Source: Perca fluviatilis (taxonomy: Eukaryota > Chordata > Actinopteri > Perciformes > Percidae). From it: a stretch of DNA of 64,000 nucleotides. The notes beneath the pieces were generated by a model, which saw nothing but the letters and a program-made list of their open reading frames with translations, had not been told where the DNA came from and searched no databases. Below, in pieces: positions 33,996 through 45,384 of this stretch; positions within the stretch are counted from its first letter, which is position 1, and each line of letters begins with the position of its first letter. The translations under genes and the position numbers were made by a program. The DNA lies in contig NC_053119.1 of NCBI RefSeq assembly GCF_010015445.1, positions 2,838,288 through 2,902,287 of the forward strand, written 5' to 3'.

Positions 33996-35623
33996 CAGTG
34001 CCTTGCGAAAGTATTCGGCCCCCTTGAACTTTTCGACCTTTTGCCACATTTCAGGCCTCAAACATAAAGATATAAAACTGTAATTTTTTGTGAAGAATCA
34101 ACAACAAGTGGGACACAATCATGAAGTGGAACGAAATTTATTGGATATTTCAAACCTTTTAAACAAATAAAAAACTGAAATATTGGCGGTAAAATTATTA
34201 CCGCCCCTTAAGTTAATACTTTGTGCCGCCACCTTTTGCTGCGATTACAGCTGTAAGTGGCTTGGGGTATGTCTCTATCAGTTTTGCACATCGGAGACTG
34301 ACATTTTTGCCCATTCCTCCTTGCAAAACAGCCGAGCTCGCGAGCGCGTGCGATTGGAGAGCGTTTGTGAACAGCAGTTTTCAGTTCTTTCCACAGATTC
34401 TCGATTGATTCAGGTCTGGACTTTGACTTGGCCATTCTAACACCTGGATATGTTTATTTGTGAACCATTCCATTGTAGATTTTGCTTTATGTTTTGGATC
34501 ATTGTCTTGTTGGAAGACAAATCTCCGTCCCAGTCTCAGGTCTTTTGCAGACTCCATCAGGTTTTCTTCCAGAATGGTCCTGTATTTGGCTCCATCCATC
34601 TTCCCATCAATGTTAACCATCTTCCCTGTCCCTGCTGAAGAAAAGCAGGCCCAAACCATGATGCTGCCACCACCATGTTTAGTGGGGATGGTGTGTTCAG
34701 GGTGATGAGCTGTGTTGTTTTTACGCCAAACATAACGTTTTGCATTGTTGCCAAAAAGTTCGATTTTGGTTTCATCTGACCACAGCACCTTCTTCCACAT
34801 GTTTGGTGTGTCTCCCAGGTGGCTTTTGGCAAACTTTAAACAACACTTTTTATGGATATCTTTAAGAAATGGCTTTCTTCTTGCCACTCTTCCATAAAGG
34901 CCAGATTTGTGCAGTATACGACGGATTGTTGTCCTATGGACAGAGTCTCCCACCTCAGCTGTAGATCTCTGCAGTTCATCCAGAGTGATCATGGGCCTCT
35001 TGGCTGCATCTCTGATTAGTCTTCTCATTGTATGAGCTGAAAGTTTAGAGGGACGGCCGGGTCTTCGTAGATTTGCAGTGGTCTGACACTCCTTCCATTT
35101 CAATATTATCGCTTGCACAGTGCTCCTTGGGATGTTTAAATCTTGGGAAATCTTTTTGTATCCGAATCCGGCTTTAAACGTCTCCACAACAGTATCTCGG
35201 ACCTGCCTGGTGTGTTCCTTGTTCTTCATGATGCTCTCTGCTGCTTATACGGACCTCCTCTGAGACTATCACAGAGCAGGTGCATTTATACGGAGACTTG
35301 ATTACACACAGCTGGATTCTATTTATCATCATTAGTCATTTAGGTCAACATTGGATCATTCAGAGATCCTCACTGAACTTCTGGAGAGAGTTTGCTGCAC
35401 TGAAAGTAAAGGGGCTGAATAATTTTGCACGCCCACTTTTTCAGTTTTTTATTTGTTAAAAAAGTTTGAAATAGTCAATGAATTTCGTTCCACTTCATAA
35501 TTGGGACCCACTTGTTGTTGATTCTTCACAAAAAATTACAGTTTTATATCTTTATGTTTGAGGCCTGAAATGTGGCAAAAGGTCGAAACGTTCAAGGGGG
35601 CCGAATACTTTCGCAAGGCACTG
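33996..35623 (-). mobile_element. Tc1-like transposon, 1628 bp, complete ends
   Basis: The element starts cagtgccttgcgaaagtatt and ends with the inverse gaatactttcgcaaggcactg; TA lies on both sides (33994-33995, 35624-35625). The terminal repeats are long (more than 150 bp) with few differences. The transposase runs on the minus strand and is frameshifted. Confidence 0.9.
34208..35229 (-). pseudogene. Tc1 transposase, frameshifted before the catalytic Glu
   Basis: From the ATG at 35229 the frame runs 282 residues: HTH pair (DLNIPRSTVQAI; RRPGRPSKLS, GRPR-like hook), first catalytic Asp in VLWSDETKIE, second in FQQDNDPKH. After SQSPDLN a 1-base deletion near 34406 (ctcgattgattc, against ctcgattggattc in the copy at 63.5 kb) shifts the frame. 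The NPIENLW motif that supplies the third acidic residue is therefore found only in the next frame, with the C-terminus to about 34208. It is a DD34E-type enzyme and should be inactive. Confidence 0.85.
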
Positions 35624-35955
35624 TATATTCACTCTGACAAAATATCTTCATTCCACAGTTCCCTAATTTTTTTTTATTTTTTTTAAATCTTACACCAGCA
35701 AAATACATAGCCAACAACAAATGCAACAAGATATCTAACAAGTAGTCGTGGCCAAATTTAACCACATTAAACAGTCTTTTGGGGAATCAAAACATAAGGC
35801 AGCTCCAAGTCTATGTGTTTGACAGTGAAATATCCATAAAGACAAGCTCTCCTACAAATCAGCGTGGGTCCAAATAGCGAAATCCAATTTTTCAAGTTTT
35901 TGTTACAATCGTTGTGATGGAGAAGTAAGTTGGGGTGTACCAACAGCCTCGATTG

Positions 35956-36220
35956 TACAGCACTTGCCATGTCGATAGCATTTAAGAGAGCAACTTCAAC
36001 TTTAAAGATTGCACTTTTGGGGGCATCTTAACACCATCCATGTCCAGGAAAAGTTTCTGGAACACCTCAGCAGTGTGCAAGCTTTAGCAGTACTGCCACA
36101 TCCTGGAAACATCTCCCTGCCTTCTAAAAGGATGGACACATCGACTGGATCCTCTCGATCAGCACCATGGATGACCAGTATCTTGAGGATATGTTCAGTG
36201 GCCTCACTGCGGGTGTCCTC
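35956..36220 (-). pseudogene. Exon-like remnant of a fish TE-associated protein C-terminus
   Basis: On minus, an acceptor-like tgcag precedes EDTRSEATEHILKILVIHGA, then DREDPVDVSILLEGREMF and STAKACTLL, then, in another frame, EVFQKLFLDMDG, KMPPKVQSLKLKLLS and a stop. I recall a family of uncharacterised fish proteins ending in 'P-VDVS-ILIEG ... ANACALL ... YTFEVFQK ... KVQSLKNKLL'. Against that pattern about 19 codons are missing between ACTLL and EVFQK and the frame shifts, so this is a broken copy. It sits inside the 5.9-kb TIR element. Confidence 0.45.
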
Positions 36221-37378
36221 CTGCATACAATTTATAAGAAAGAAAGAACACAATTTTACTGAGAAACAAATACAAAAGATTCACTATCAGTGCAGAACAA
36301 ACATGCTTTCTAAAAATTATTAAACATAACTCACATTATGTTAAATTCAGTATGTCTTTTACAGTGAGTCAACATAAGTAAAAAAATGTGTAGAACATTG
36401 CACAAGACAGCTGCAATTCACGGATTGTACCCATGAAATGAATGTTGTTCAAAACCATACATTGTGTGCCTCTGCACCTTTACAGTGCCAAGAAACCTTA
36501 TGACTTTGTAATTTGGACCATTGCTGAATGGAAAATCTTCATCCCTTTGTGTCTTACTTTTTCACTTGCACTTAAAATGATTTTTATGACACATAAAAAA
36601 TAAATCATGATTTAACAGGGAATCTTCACATATCTCTTCTTTCTCGCTGAGGTACAGGATAAGGCTTTGGTTCTATGAACAGATTGATAATGTGTCAATA
36701 CTGTGTGAAATGATGCAGATTTTGTTGTGTGCAGTTTTCTGCTGTTCAAGAACAGGGAAAAATAAGAGCATCAATATTATAGTATTCTTTTTCTACTTGC
36801 CTGTATGAGACTAATGTTGCCGCGTCAGACCAGTCACTGATATCACAACGCTCTACTGTTCTGTTACTTGTTGAGAGACACAAATTGTTGCATTGAGTTC
36901 TCATTTACACTCTGTTTAATGCATTGTAATACAGCATTGACTTTGCACCTGACAATTGGCATGGCAACGAGGCGGAGGGGCTTGCTGCCCATTGCATTCA
37001 AAGCTAACTGTCCCTGCTTCAGCGCCTAGACCGAGATGCACAGGGCTGAAGCTACTGATGCTAACTTTGGGCTAGCTAACAGTTAGCCCAACTCCTCCAT
37101 TAGGTTTTTAAAACATTACATTTTATTTTCATTAAAAAGGTGACCAGCCTTCATACCGTTAGCTCACTAAAATAAAATGGCTAACATCATACAGGCACTT
37201 GCTGCTACACATCAATGTTTAATTGGTATCCAAGTTCACCTGCCATCTGATACTGCATTTTTCCAAACTTTCCTTCTTTGGTGCAGACTAGCTTTGATAA
37301 ATGACTTGCTGCGAAGTTTTCAGTGGATATAAAAACGACTAGACACTTTTAAATAACGCCTAACATTATAACGTTAGA

Positions 37379-37380
<2 letters not shown>

Positions 37381-37453
<73 letters not shown>
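37381..37453. repeat. (AC)n microsatellite
   Basis: About 36 AC units lie inside the 5.9-kb TIR element. Confidence 0.95.
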
Positions 37454-37455
<2 letters not shown>

Positions 37456-37782
37456 CAGCCATCACGTTACATCGATTTCCTTACAGAAACATGACAGTTT
37501 GCACTTATGGCCAGCTAACATTAAATTACTCAGAAGTTAACCAGACTAGCTAGGTGACTTTGTCTACAAGAACGCTGCTAACTACATTTAATCTCCTCTA
37601 CTTTTGACTAACCACCAGTCTCAACTTTATAGAAGTGGATAATGGCGGCGCTTTTACGTTATTGTGATTAAAACTCACGTTCAGTTAGCTAAGTTTGAAC
37701 CGCAACGTCTATGCAATAATCAAACCATCAAATGAACACATATTTGTTATCACAAACCTAAAATAGAAAAGTCAAAACTTAC

Positions 37783-37836
37783 CGAAAATAAGTCAGCCAT
37801 GTAAAAGCAACATCCCAAACCGACCGTCTCTGCCAT
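37783..37836 (-). other. Candidate first coding exon of the gene carried by the TIR element
   Basis: On minus, ATG at 37836 opens MAETVGLGCCFYMADLFS and stops at a good donor (gtaagttttg, plus positions 37782 downward), phase 0. It lies near the right end of the 5.9-kb element and points toward the exon-like remnant at 36220. The pairing is inference. Confidence 0.3.
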
Positions 37837-38291
37837 GACTGAATGAAAATGAAACATAATGCGCATTCGCGGATTCAAACGCACCTTGCTTTTCATATTA
37901 AAATGTACTTGTATTTTTAGGTTAATGTCCTGTGACTATAAAACATTAAATAGTATTTGTAAATATATGATAAAATGTACTCTTTCTTCTCAGTTAAGTT
38001 ATTACATGAATACATTGTATAAATTTTACTTAAGATGTTCTCGTTCCCACTTAATCTTGATTTTACAATGTATAAATTGAATTAATTAATTTAATAGATT
38101 TTACCATACCACAAAGTCATTATTTTCAGTGCACTCACAGTACTGAACATACTGATTAGTTGTGTAAACCCTGTTGTGTGTATAGCTGGTTCGGGACATT
38201 TGCCTGTAATAGTTTTATTTTATGAAACAAATAATCAAGATATGAAATTACAGTTTTGTTTTCTCACACATTTTGTCCTCAGAGTGCCGAT

Positions 38292-39575
38292 ATGTCTGCT
38301 GTCAGCTGTCTGCTGACTGAAGATCAGTTTCTCTGCTCCATCTGTCTGGATGTGTTCACTGATCCAGTCACCATACCATGTGGACACAACTTCTGTAAAA
38401 CCTGCATCACTAAACACTGGAATATTAATGTCCCGTGTCAGTGTCCCAACTGTAAAGAGGTTTTTAACAAAAAACCTGAGCTGCAGGTCAACACTTTCAT
38501 CTCTGAGATGGCTGCTCATTTCAGACAGTCAGCTCAACAGGAAGCCAGCAGCAGAAGCACTTTCTCAGGATTCAAAAAGAAGACCTGGATGTTCTTCCTG
38601 GTGTGTCTGATGTGTGTCTTCATTTCCTGGATGGTGTCAGAACAAAAGAAACATGATTTTGTGAAAGAAGAATATGAAGGGAAGAAGATCAAGCAGTGGA
38701 AGACAGGGCCTGAAATTCTGCAGATGATCCAGAAGGAGCTCAAACACTCAATGGAGCTCAGCAAGGAAGACACAAACAGACAGATCTTAATCGCTGTGAA
38801 GGAGTCTTTCGAGAGAAGCCAGGCCGAGCTCATCGAGACGATCAAAGAGAAACAGAAAACAACAGAGAAACTGGCTGAAGGCTTCAACAACGATATGAAA
38901 CAGGAAATATCTGAGCTGAAGAAGAGAAGCACTGAGGTGGAGAAGTTTTACAAAGTTCAGCTGGAAAAACTCAGTGAACAGATCATGAAACTGCTCCCTG
39001 AGTCTGATCTGAAGAGGGTCCAGCAGTATGAAGTGGATGTGAGTCTTGATCCTGATACAGCACATCCTAGACTCATCCTGTCTGAAGATGGAAAACAAGT
39101 ACATGATAGTGATGTGACGAAGAATCTCCCAGACAACCCAGAAAGATATGAGAAACATGTTTTTGTCTTGGCAAAGCAGAGTTTCTCTTCAGGAAGATTT
39201 TATTACGAGGTTCAGGTTAAAGGAAAGACTGCGTGGTTATTTGGAATGGCCAGAGAGTCGATCAACAGGAAGGGACAAATCACAGTGAGCCCTCAGGATG
39301 GTTACTGGTCTATATGGTTGGGGAATGCCAATGAGTACAGAGCACTTGATGACCCTGCAGTCCTTCTCTCTCTGAAGTCTCAGCCTCAGAAGGTGGGGGT
39401 GTTTGTGGATTATGAGGAGGGTCTGGTCTCCTTTTATGACGTTGATGCTGAAGCTCTTATCTACTCCTTTACTGGCTGCTCCTTCACTGAGAAACTCTAC
39501 CCATTCTTCAGTCCCTGTCTTAATGATGATGGTCAAAACTCTGCCCCTCTGATCATCTCTCCTGTCAGTCACTGA
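38292..39575 (+). CDS. RING-transmembrane-coiled coil-PRY/SPRY protein, copy 3 (intact)
   Basis: The gene encodes 427 residues in one exon; acceptor ttttgtcctcag ends at 38282 and ATG is at 38292. The open frame extends upstream through the acceptor, but the ATG conserved in all copies is the likely start. The RING has C15, C18, C30, H32, C35, C38, C51 and C54. A triple-Lys flank (FKKK, 94-97) is followed by a hydrophobic span of about 98-115 (WMFFLVCLMCVFISWMV), then EQKKH. The coiled coil spans about 120-245, PRY starts at VDVSLDPDTAH and SPRY has YYEVQV and VDYEEG. The B-box pair of the btr family is absent. It has the short linker, as in copy 1. The Lys-rich N-side flank favours a cytosolic RING by the positive-inside rule, but no glycosylation sequon in the C-terminal part supports luminal exposure. 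Confidence 0.87.
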   Translation: MSAVSCLLTEDQFLCSICLDVFTDPVTIPCGHNFCKTCITKHWNINVPCQCPNCKEVFNKKPELQVNTFISEMAAHFRQSAQQEASSRSTFSGFKKKTWMFFLVCLMCVFISWMVSEQKKHDFVKEEYEGKKIKQWKTGPEILQMIQKELKHSMELSKEDTNRQILIAVKESFERSQAELIETIKEKQKTTEKLAEGFNNDMKQEISELKKRSTEVEKFYKVQLEKLSEQIMKLLPESDLKRVQQYEVDVSLDPDTAHPRLILSEDGKQVHDSDVTKNLPDNPERYEKHVFVLAKQSFSSGRFYYEVQVKGKTAWLFGMARESINRKGQITVSPQDGYWSIWLGNANEYRALDDPAVLLSLKSQPQKVGVFVDYEEGLVSFYDVDAEALIYSFTGCSFTEKLYPFFSPCLNDDGQNSAPLIISPVSH

Positions 39576-39904
39576 GTAGAACAACTATTTGATTTTCTAG
39601 ATTCACTTTCATTTAATGTAATACATGTATATTTACTGTTGATGGTAGGTGTACATATACTCAGGCTTTAAATTCAGGGGGAATGTGCAATGTATTGGTG
39701 TATACTGTTCTGAGTGTATGGATCTGTGTGTGTTACTGAATGTTAACTGTAATTTGTTTGTACATGTATCCTGATTAGGGCTGGGTATTGCCAAAGATTT
39801 TGCGATTTGAATACATTTTTGATTCAATATCAATTCTATCAAATTTTAGTTACAATACCAATTTTGCTTGGATATGAAAGAAGGAAAAGAAGCAACCCTT
39901 AAGT

Positions 39905-39990
39905 AAATTGTGAGTTCATGGAAAACACAAGACTTTCACCTGGGAAAAGGGTGTTTGTGTCCCAGGAGTACTATTTAAGGGGACCAGTGT
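39905..39990 (-). repeat. Single unit of the 58-bp minisatellite in its source repeat (inverted)
   Basis: The sequence ggaaaacacaagactttcac ... ctgggaaaagggtgtttgtg, followed by tttaaggggaccagtgtttt, is the inverse of the array's first unit and left flank at 3480-3560. This shows one pre-expansion copy of the locus sequence. Confidence 0.75.
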
Positions 39991-40026
39991 TTTAACACAA
40001 ATCACAATCTTTTTTTCTAATCTTAA

Positions 40027-40641
40027 AGTGTTCATATTATGCTTTTTGGCTTTTCCCTTTCCTTTATTGTGTTATGTATCTTTATTGTGCATGTTATAGG
40101 TTTACAAAGTGAAAAAGCCCAAAGTCCACCCAAATGGACTTACCATCTCCAACAGAAAACACTGTTCACAAACTGCTCCAAACAAAAAAAAACTATTGTA
40201 GTCCAGCCTTTACTTCTGTGACGAACGTGTGTCACTTTGTAACACACGTTATAATGCTCGCCAAGCTGCTAGAATGGCACGCCCTCATGCTCTGCTTCTG
40301 ACTGGCTAGTAGTCCTTACCTAGGTACTGTCAGGGCACGCCCTCATGCTCTGCTTCTGACTGGCTAGTAGTCCTTACCTAGGTACTGTCAGGGCACGCCC
40401 TCATGCTCTGCTTCTGACTGGCTAGTAGTCCTTACCTAGGTACTGTCAGGGCACACCCTCATACTCTGCTTCTGACTCGCCAAGGTCCTTACCTAGCTCA
40501 ACACACAGGGTGAAAAGAGGAGCTGCAGCAATTTGCAGTGCAACAAATATATATTTTTTGAATATTAAACCATGTAAACCGATTCTGGTACAACCTCGAA
40601 ATACAATTATGAACTTGAAAATGAGCATAATATGAGCACTT
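40027..40641. mobile_element. TIR repeat with a 58-bp internal tandem (about 3.7 units)
   Basis: The ends aagtgttcatattatgc and gcataatatgagcactt are inverted. At 40270-40490 a unit (cacgccctcatgctctgctt ... ctagtagtccttacctaggt) is repeated almost four times. An inverted relative with two units is at 57935-58260. Confidence 0.65.
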
Positions 40642-41414
40642 CAAGACATTTTGAGGCTAAATTCAACTGTCAACATTATGACCTCATAGTGCTCTGTACC
40701 TGGGTCAGATTTCTTTGAGCGTTGGAACCCCAGCAAAATGATTCACTTCACTATCAGAATTTGATCCATTCAGTCCCATAACATTTGGAAAGTCCAGAAC
40801 AGCCATACAATTAAATCACTTTTTCCCCATTCAACTTAGCGGAGTGCTAAACTGGAAGTGGCGAGCTTGGAGGTCAACACAGTGAAGAAGCAGCGCCCGT
40901 CATACGAGTAATGTTTGGCTCCATGATGGCTTCATGCAACTCTCATAACAATCAACAGGGCTCTGCCTGCACCGCTGGATCCAAGTTGTATTATACATCC
41001 ATGGTATTTATATCAGATTACTCAAACAAAGTTTAATTGTAGAATCAATGATTTTAACCCAGCCCTAATCCTGATATGTGGTGTTTAAATAGGCTGTGTG
41101 CTGTCACCTGTGTTTTAACAAAATAATGCCCAAGACAATTTTCTTCAAAAGGAGACAGTAAAAGGCTTATCTTAACACATTCTGATCAATGCATTATTTT
41201 AATGTTTTTCACATTTGCTTCATACCACAACACACAGATTTGAACAACAGTGACATATAGGACTTTAATATTTAATTGTTCAGCCTTTGTATTGAAATAA
41301 CTTTATCTATGCCACAATATGCACAATACAAATACAAAAAACACTTTGCCATTAACCCTTTTAGTCCTAGGCTTTTTATTAGTTATCTACCTTAACCTTC
41401 TTATTAGTTTCAAA

Positions 41415-42035
41415 TATGGATATATATATAAATATATATATTGCACCTCTTCTTTGATCTACATCACTATCTAGACCACAATTCTCCACTCACTGTATAT
41501 CGACTCTTTACCACATTTCAGCATTTTATATAGTATGTCAACTCATATTTACATTGACTCTTTAAACATTTATAGTCTGTCTATTCATGCATATTATGTT
41601 ATTCCTGATCTACATTACCACCTAGACCACCACTATTTGCACTAATTGTATATTGACTTTTCACTACATTCAGCATTTTATATAGACTGTGTTTTCATAC
41701 TTAGTGTTATCACTGACCTCACTAACTAGACCACAACTTGCACTAACAGTATATCGACTCTTCTCTACATCTCAGCAGTGTTATAGACTGATTCATGTAT
41801 ATTGTGTGGCAATTACCTCATCACTTTTGCATATCCTCCGACTTACTTACAACTCACTTTGCGCCGGCTTTGTAATGCTTACTTAATCTGTACTTTATCT
41901 TGTATTGTATTGTGAAACTGCATGTTGTCTTCCATGCTTATGCTTTTCTTGGCCAGGTCGCCATTGCAAATGAGAACCTGTTCTCAACAACCTACCTGGT
42001 TAAATAAACGTTAAATAAAAATAATTTAAAAAAGA
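41415..42035 (+). mobile_element. 5'-truncated LINE, 3' end
   Basis: The sequence ends tggccaggtcgccattgcaa ... ttctcaacaacctacctggt, then taaataaacgttaaataaa, which is the recognisable tail of a common fish LINE (from memory). It interrupts sequence that continues unbroken in the copy 5/6 flank (tttcaaatatgga near 61325). No reverse-transcriptase domain remains. Confidence 0.6.
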
Positions 42036-42820
42036 TTATCATGGCTATTTCAAAAAAAGAGTGATGTAAATCAAAGATTCATTGTGTCCAAAACCAGGTA
42101 CAAATTGCATTTATTAGAATATCTGATGTGTCATATATGATAGCTCCTTACAAAAGAGTGATGCAACTTATTAGTGACATGTGTAAGGTTTTTGGTGGAA
42201 CTGACAGTAAATATGTCTCTTGTGGAAAAGGCTCATTTCATTTAACATTATGAATTTACATCTTTCAGATTTCTATCAGCCAAAAACAGCTGGTGAACTT
42301 TTCCCAGCTCTGCAGTTGAACTGACTTCTGGTGTGTCTGTCCTCCACAGGATCTCTTCAGGTCATTTTACAGTTTTTTCCAACTGTTTACACACAAAATC
42401 TTTTCATGTCACACGATTTTTGAAACCTCTCACTCAACGTGCAAAACTACACAGCAAATCTCCAAAACCAGAAGCTATTTCTCAGCCTTTCACTCAGTTT
42501 TTAAATGCATAAAACACTTTCAAAACACTACACACAATTCTCTACCTAAGACACAAAAATCTAACAGGAAGTGACTTGCTTTCCTTTTCTAAACACAACC
42601 AATCAAAATGCTTCACTTATTTACCAGGGCGCACACACAATCCTCACATTTGCAAACACATTATTTCATAACTTAACATTAACCAATCACTGCTTTAGTA
42701 TAGGCCTATACAGAGGTCAAAGGTCAGATGACCTGTTTTGAACAATGGATGCCAACAATAGACAGAGAGCAAGGGGAGGAGGAGGGAGAGCCATCTCTGA
42801 TGAGATCAGGGCCACACTTA

Positions 42821-44443
42821 CAGTTTTTTACAATTGCTTACACACTAAAATTAAAACTTTCCCACGATTAGCAAAACATTACACTCAAGGAGCAAAACAC
42901 TAGCCTAGATTTGCACAACTGTAAGCACATTTTCAGCTTCACACTTTTTGCAAAACATCACACACAGTGATTTGCAAAACACTAAACACACTTGTATGCA
43001 TTTGACACAGAAATTTATCATGATGTCATTTCCTTGCAATTTCAAAGCAAAGGCTTTCAAATGAACACACCCATGAACCAATTGGTTAAACACAGCCACC
43101 AGGTATGCAAACACATGATTGCAGGTTTAAGCATTATATAAAATGCAGCAGGTAAGTTCACCTTCCTTCAACCAAAATGGAAGGAGTCAGAAGAAGAAGA
43201 CTGAGAGTGAGAGGGGGAATCCACAGAGGAGGAGAAGGAGGTAGAGGAAGAGGCCCAGCCAGAGGTAGAGGAAGAGGGAGAGGGAGAGGAAGACCTGAAG
43301 CCAGAGAATATGCTCAAATAAGAAGAGGACCAAATTTATCAAATGAAAGTCGCGCAACACTAGTGGACCATGTTGTGAACCACGGACTGACGCTGAGGGA
43401 GGCTGGACTAAGAGTTCAGCCAAATCTTAGCAGATATACAGCGGCATCTGTCATGAGGACATTTCGACAAGGAAACAGGTCAAAGAAAATCTGTCTACAG
43501 TTACAGTAATCAGCTGCTCATTGGATGCACCATATCAGCACTTTTGATACCCCTCCCTGTGACATTTGAGGGTCGAGAACGACAAGGAGGAAGGGGGCCC
43601 ATATTCACGCCAGGGTTTACGATCTCCGGCCCCAGGCTCAGGTACCCCTCATTGAGGCCCCTGGCTCAGGTACCCCTCATTGAGGCCCCTGGCTCAGGTA
43701 GCCCTCATTCGGGCCATGGAGGACGCCTGTGACCAAGTCGACGCCGCAGCTGAGCAAGGATGGATTTGACATTCAAGACGGTTGTCTTGCCAGTGAGGAT
43801 ATCGCCTGTGATGTTGATGAAATTCTCTGGCCAGATCCAGCTAGGTGAAGAGATAATGTCTAGTATTTTCTGTACTTTTTCAGATTATTTTTTTGTTTGT
43901 TGTTGGGTTTTTTTGTAATTGTAACCTGTACTGGATACAGTATTTATTTTTGTCTGTTGTTTGCTGAGCTAACAGTGTTATGCACACTACTGTAGTAGCT
44001 GTATGAAAACTGGGACATGTTTTGTTGTGATTCTCTATGTTGACTGATTTGGGTATATGGAGAGAAATACATTATATGTCCCTCATTCTGCAGCATTGGT
44101 CTTGTGTAGTGTTTGGTGAACTTACTGTATATTTGCACTTCCTCTGTGTAGTTCATTTACAGTACTCTAATCACTGAGAAGTATAATTGCTAAAAGTGTT
44201 TTAGGTTAGAAACAGCAGTGTGTATCTGGTTTAAACATAATTAAGTCAAATGAAACGTGTGATTTATATGGTAACAAAAGGTTTTTTTATAAATTAGTGT
44301 ATAGTTTTTGCAAGAGTGTTTCATTTTGCAAAGGGTCTGAGGTGTTCTGCTAATTGGGTGTGTGGTTGTGCTAATTGTTTGTAGTGTTTTGAAAAAGACT
44401 GTCTCTGTTTTCAAAATTGTGCTGAAGCAATTGAAAAAAACTG
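42821..44443 (+). mobile_element. IS630/Tc1-type element (inner), 1.6 kb
   Basis: It starts cagttttttacaattgctta and ends gaagcaattgaaaaaaactg, flanked by TA (42819-42820, 44444-44445). It sits inside the transposase gene of the outer relative. A triple ~30-bp direct repeat (ctggctcaggtacccctcat) lies at about 43629-43700. Confidence 0.75.
43177..43509 (+). pseudogene. IS630-like transposase remnant: N-terminal HTH part
   Basis: The ATG at 43177 opens an Arg/Gly-rich leader (RGRGPARGRGRGRGRGRP) followed by an HTH region (ATLVDHVVNHGLTLREAGLR, VQPNLSRYTAASVMRTFRQ). A donor-like gtcaaa follows ggaaacag at 43479. The catalytic middle is missing: the sequence jumps through a short tandem repeat to about 43710, where AMEDACDQVDAAAEQGW and, in a shifted frame, CLASEDIACDVDEILWPDPA mark the family's usual C-terminus. 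It is an internally deleted, inactive copy. Confidence 0.7.
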
Positions 44444-44636
44444 TATTGATCATGTGATCAACCACGGATTGACCAATTAGAGAAGCCCATCTTGAGTAGC
44501 TTTACAGTGGCGTCCATACTGCATGCAACTATCTAATGACTATTTCAGCATTATAAATCAATCAGACTTTGTTTTGCACAAAGTGCATACAATTCCCCCC
44601 CTCCCGCCCCGACACACAAGCACGCACAAGCACGCA

Positions 44637-44637
<1 letters not shown>

Positions 44638-44707
<70 letters not shown>
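44638..44707. repeat. (CA)n microsatellite
   Basis: About 34 CA units. The duplicate at 51142-51221 has about 39 units. Confidence 0.95.
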
Positions 44708-44709
<2 letters not shown>

Positions 44710-45384
44710 TCTTTATTGTAAAAATGATACCTTTTTACTACTGGTTTACTGTTTTACTGTAACATTACATTGTTGTTTACAGTGTACTTTCCAACCCTTG
44801 TCAGCGGACTACTTTCTCTCTAGAACATTGTAAATGTAGATATAAACCTATGAAAGACAAAAGAGCTTTAGACTTAGAACAACAGTGTGTACATGGTATA
44901 TCCAAAAATGTACTATTATGAAAAAAGTGTTTGCCATTTGATGCAAATGCTTCATTTTGAGATGTGTTTATGGTATTTTGAATGCAGTGTTTCATTTTGA
45001 AGGAGATGTGAGGCATTTGGCATTTTGTGTTTGCAGTTTTGGGAATTGTGTGTAGAGTTTTGAAAAAAGGAGACATAGTTTTGAAAACGTGTGTAAGCAG
45101 TTGGAAAAAACTGTAAACATGACAGTTTCTGTCTTTGCTTCTATGTAAATGGCCTTTGAGTATATTTTAAAGCCCTGCACAAAATAAATGTATCATTATA
45201 GATAATCATATGACAGATGTACTTAAATGTGTGGTGTGCTTAAACTAATGTGTAGATGTGCTATACTAAACAGCTATTTTGTATACATTGGTCTTTGTTT
45301 CGGTATTTGTTTATTATAATTTTTAATGTTTGTTTGTGTCAAGGTATTTTTTAAAGTTTCAGTAACCACCCCTTACAGAGCTCC

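Larger units (their letters stand above)
32228..38131. mobile_element. ~5.9-kb TIR element with gene-like minus-strand exons and nested insertions
   Basis: The left end cactgaaaaaaataactt (32228) is inverted against aaagtcattattttcagtg (ending 38131). Both subterminal zones are rich in aagtaaatttact / acttaagt-type motifs. Inside are a foldback element (32774-33642), a Tc1 (33996-35623), a CA microsatellite, and two exon-like segments on minus (37783-37836 and about 35979-36220). I infer a formerly autonomous DNA transposon or a transposon carrying a gene. No clear target duplication was found. Confidence 0.5.
42370..45113 (+). mobile_element. IS630/Tc1-type element (outer), interrupted by a relative
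   Basis: It starts cagttttttccaactgttta and ends gcagttggaaaaaactg with TA on both sides. The empty site is visible near 61730 (ggtcattttaaacatgac), where the same flank is uninterrupted. A start at 42745 opens MDANNRQRARGGGGRAISDE and IRAT, then the inner element intervenes at the TA (42819-42820). After it the frame continues LIDHVINHGLTN and hits a stop, matching the HTH start of the transposase encoded by the inner element. Confidence 0.75.

Noticed and set aside
38256..38291. Start of copy 3 at an upstream in-frame codon (12 extra residues)
   Set aside because: That start is TTG and lies across the splice acceptor; the ATG at 38292 is conserved in all copies.
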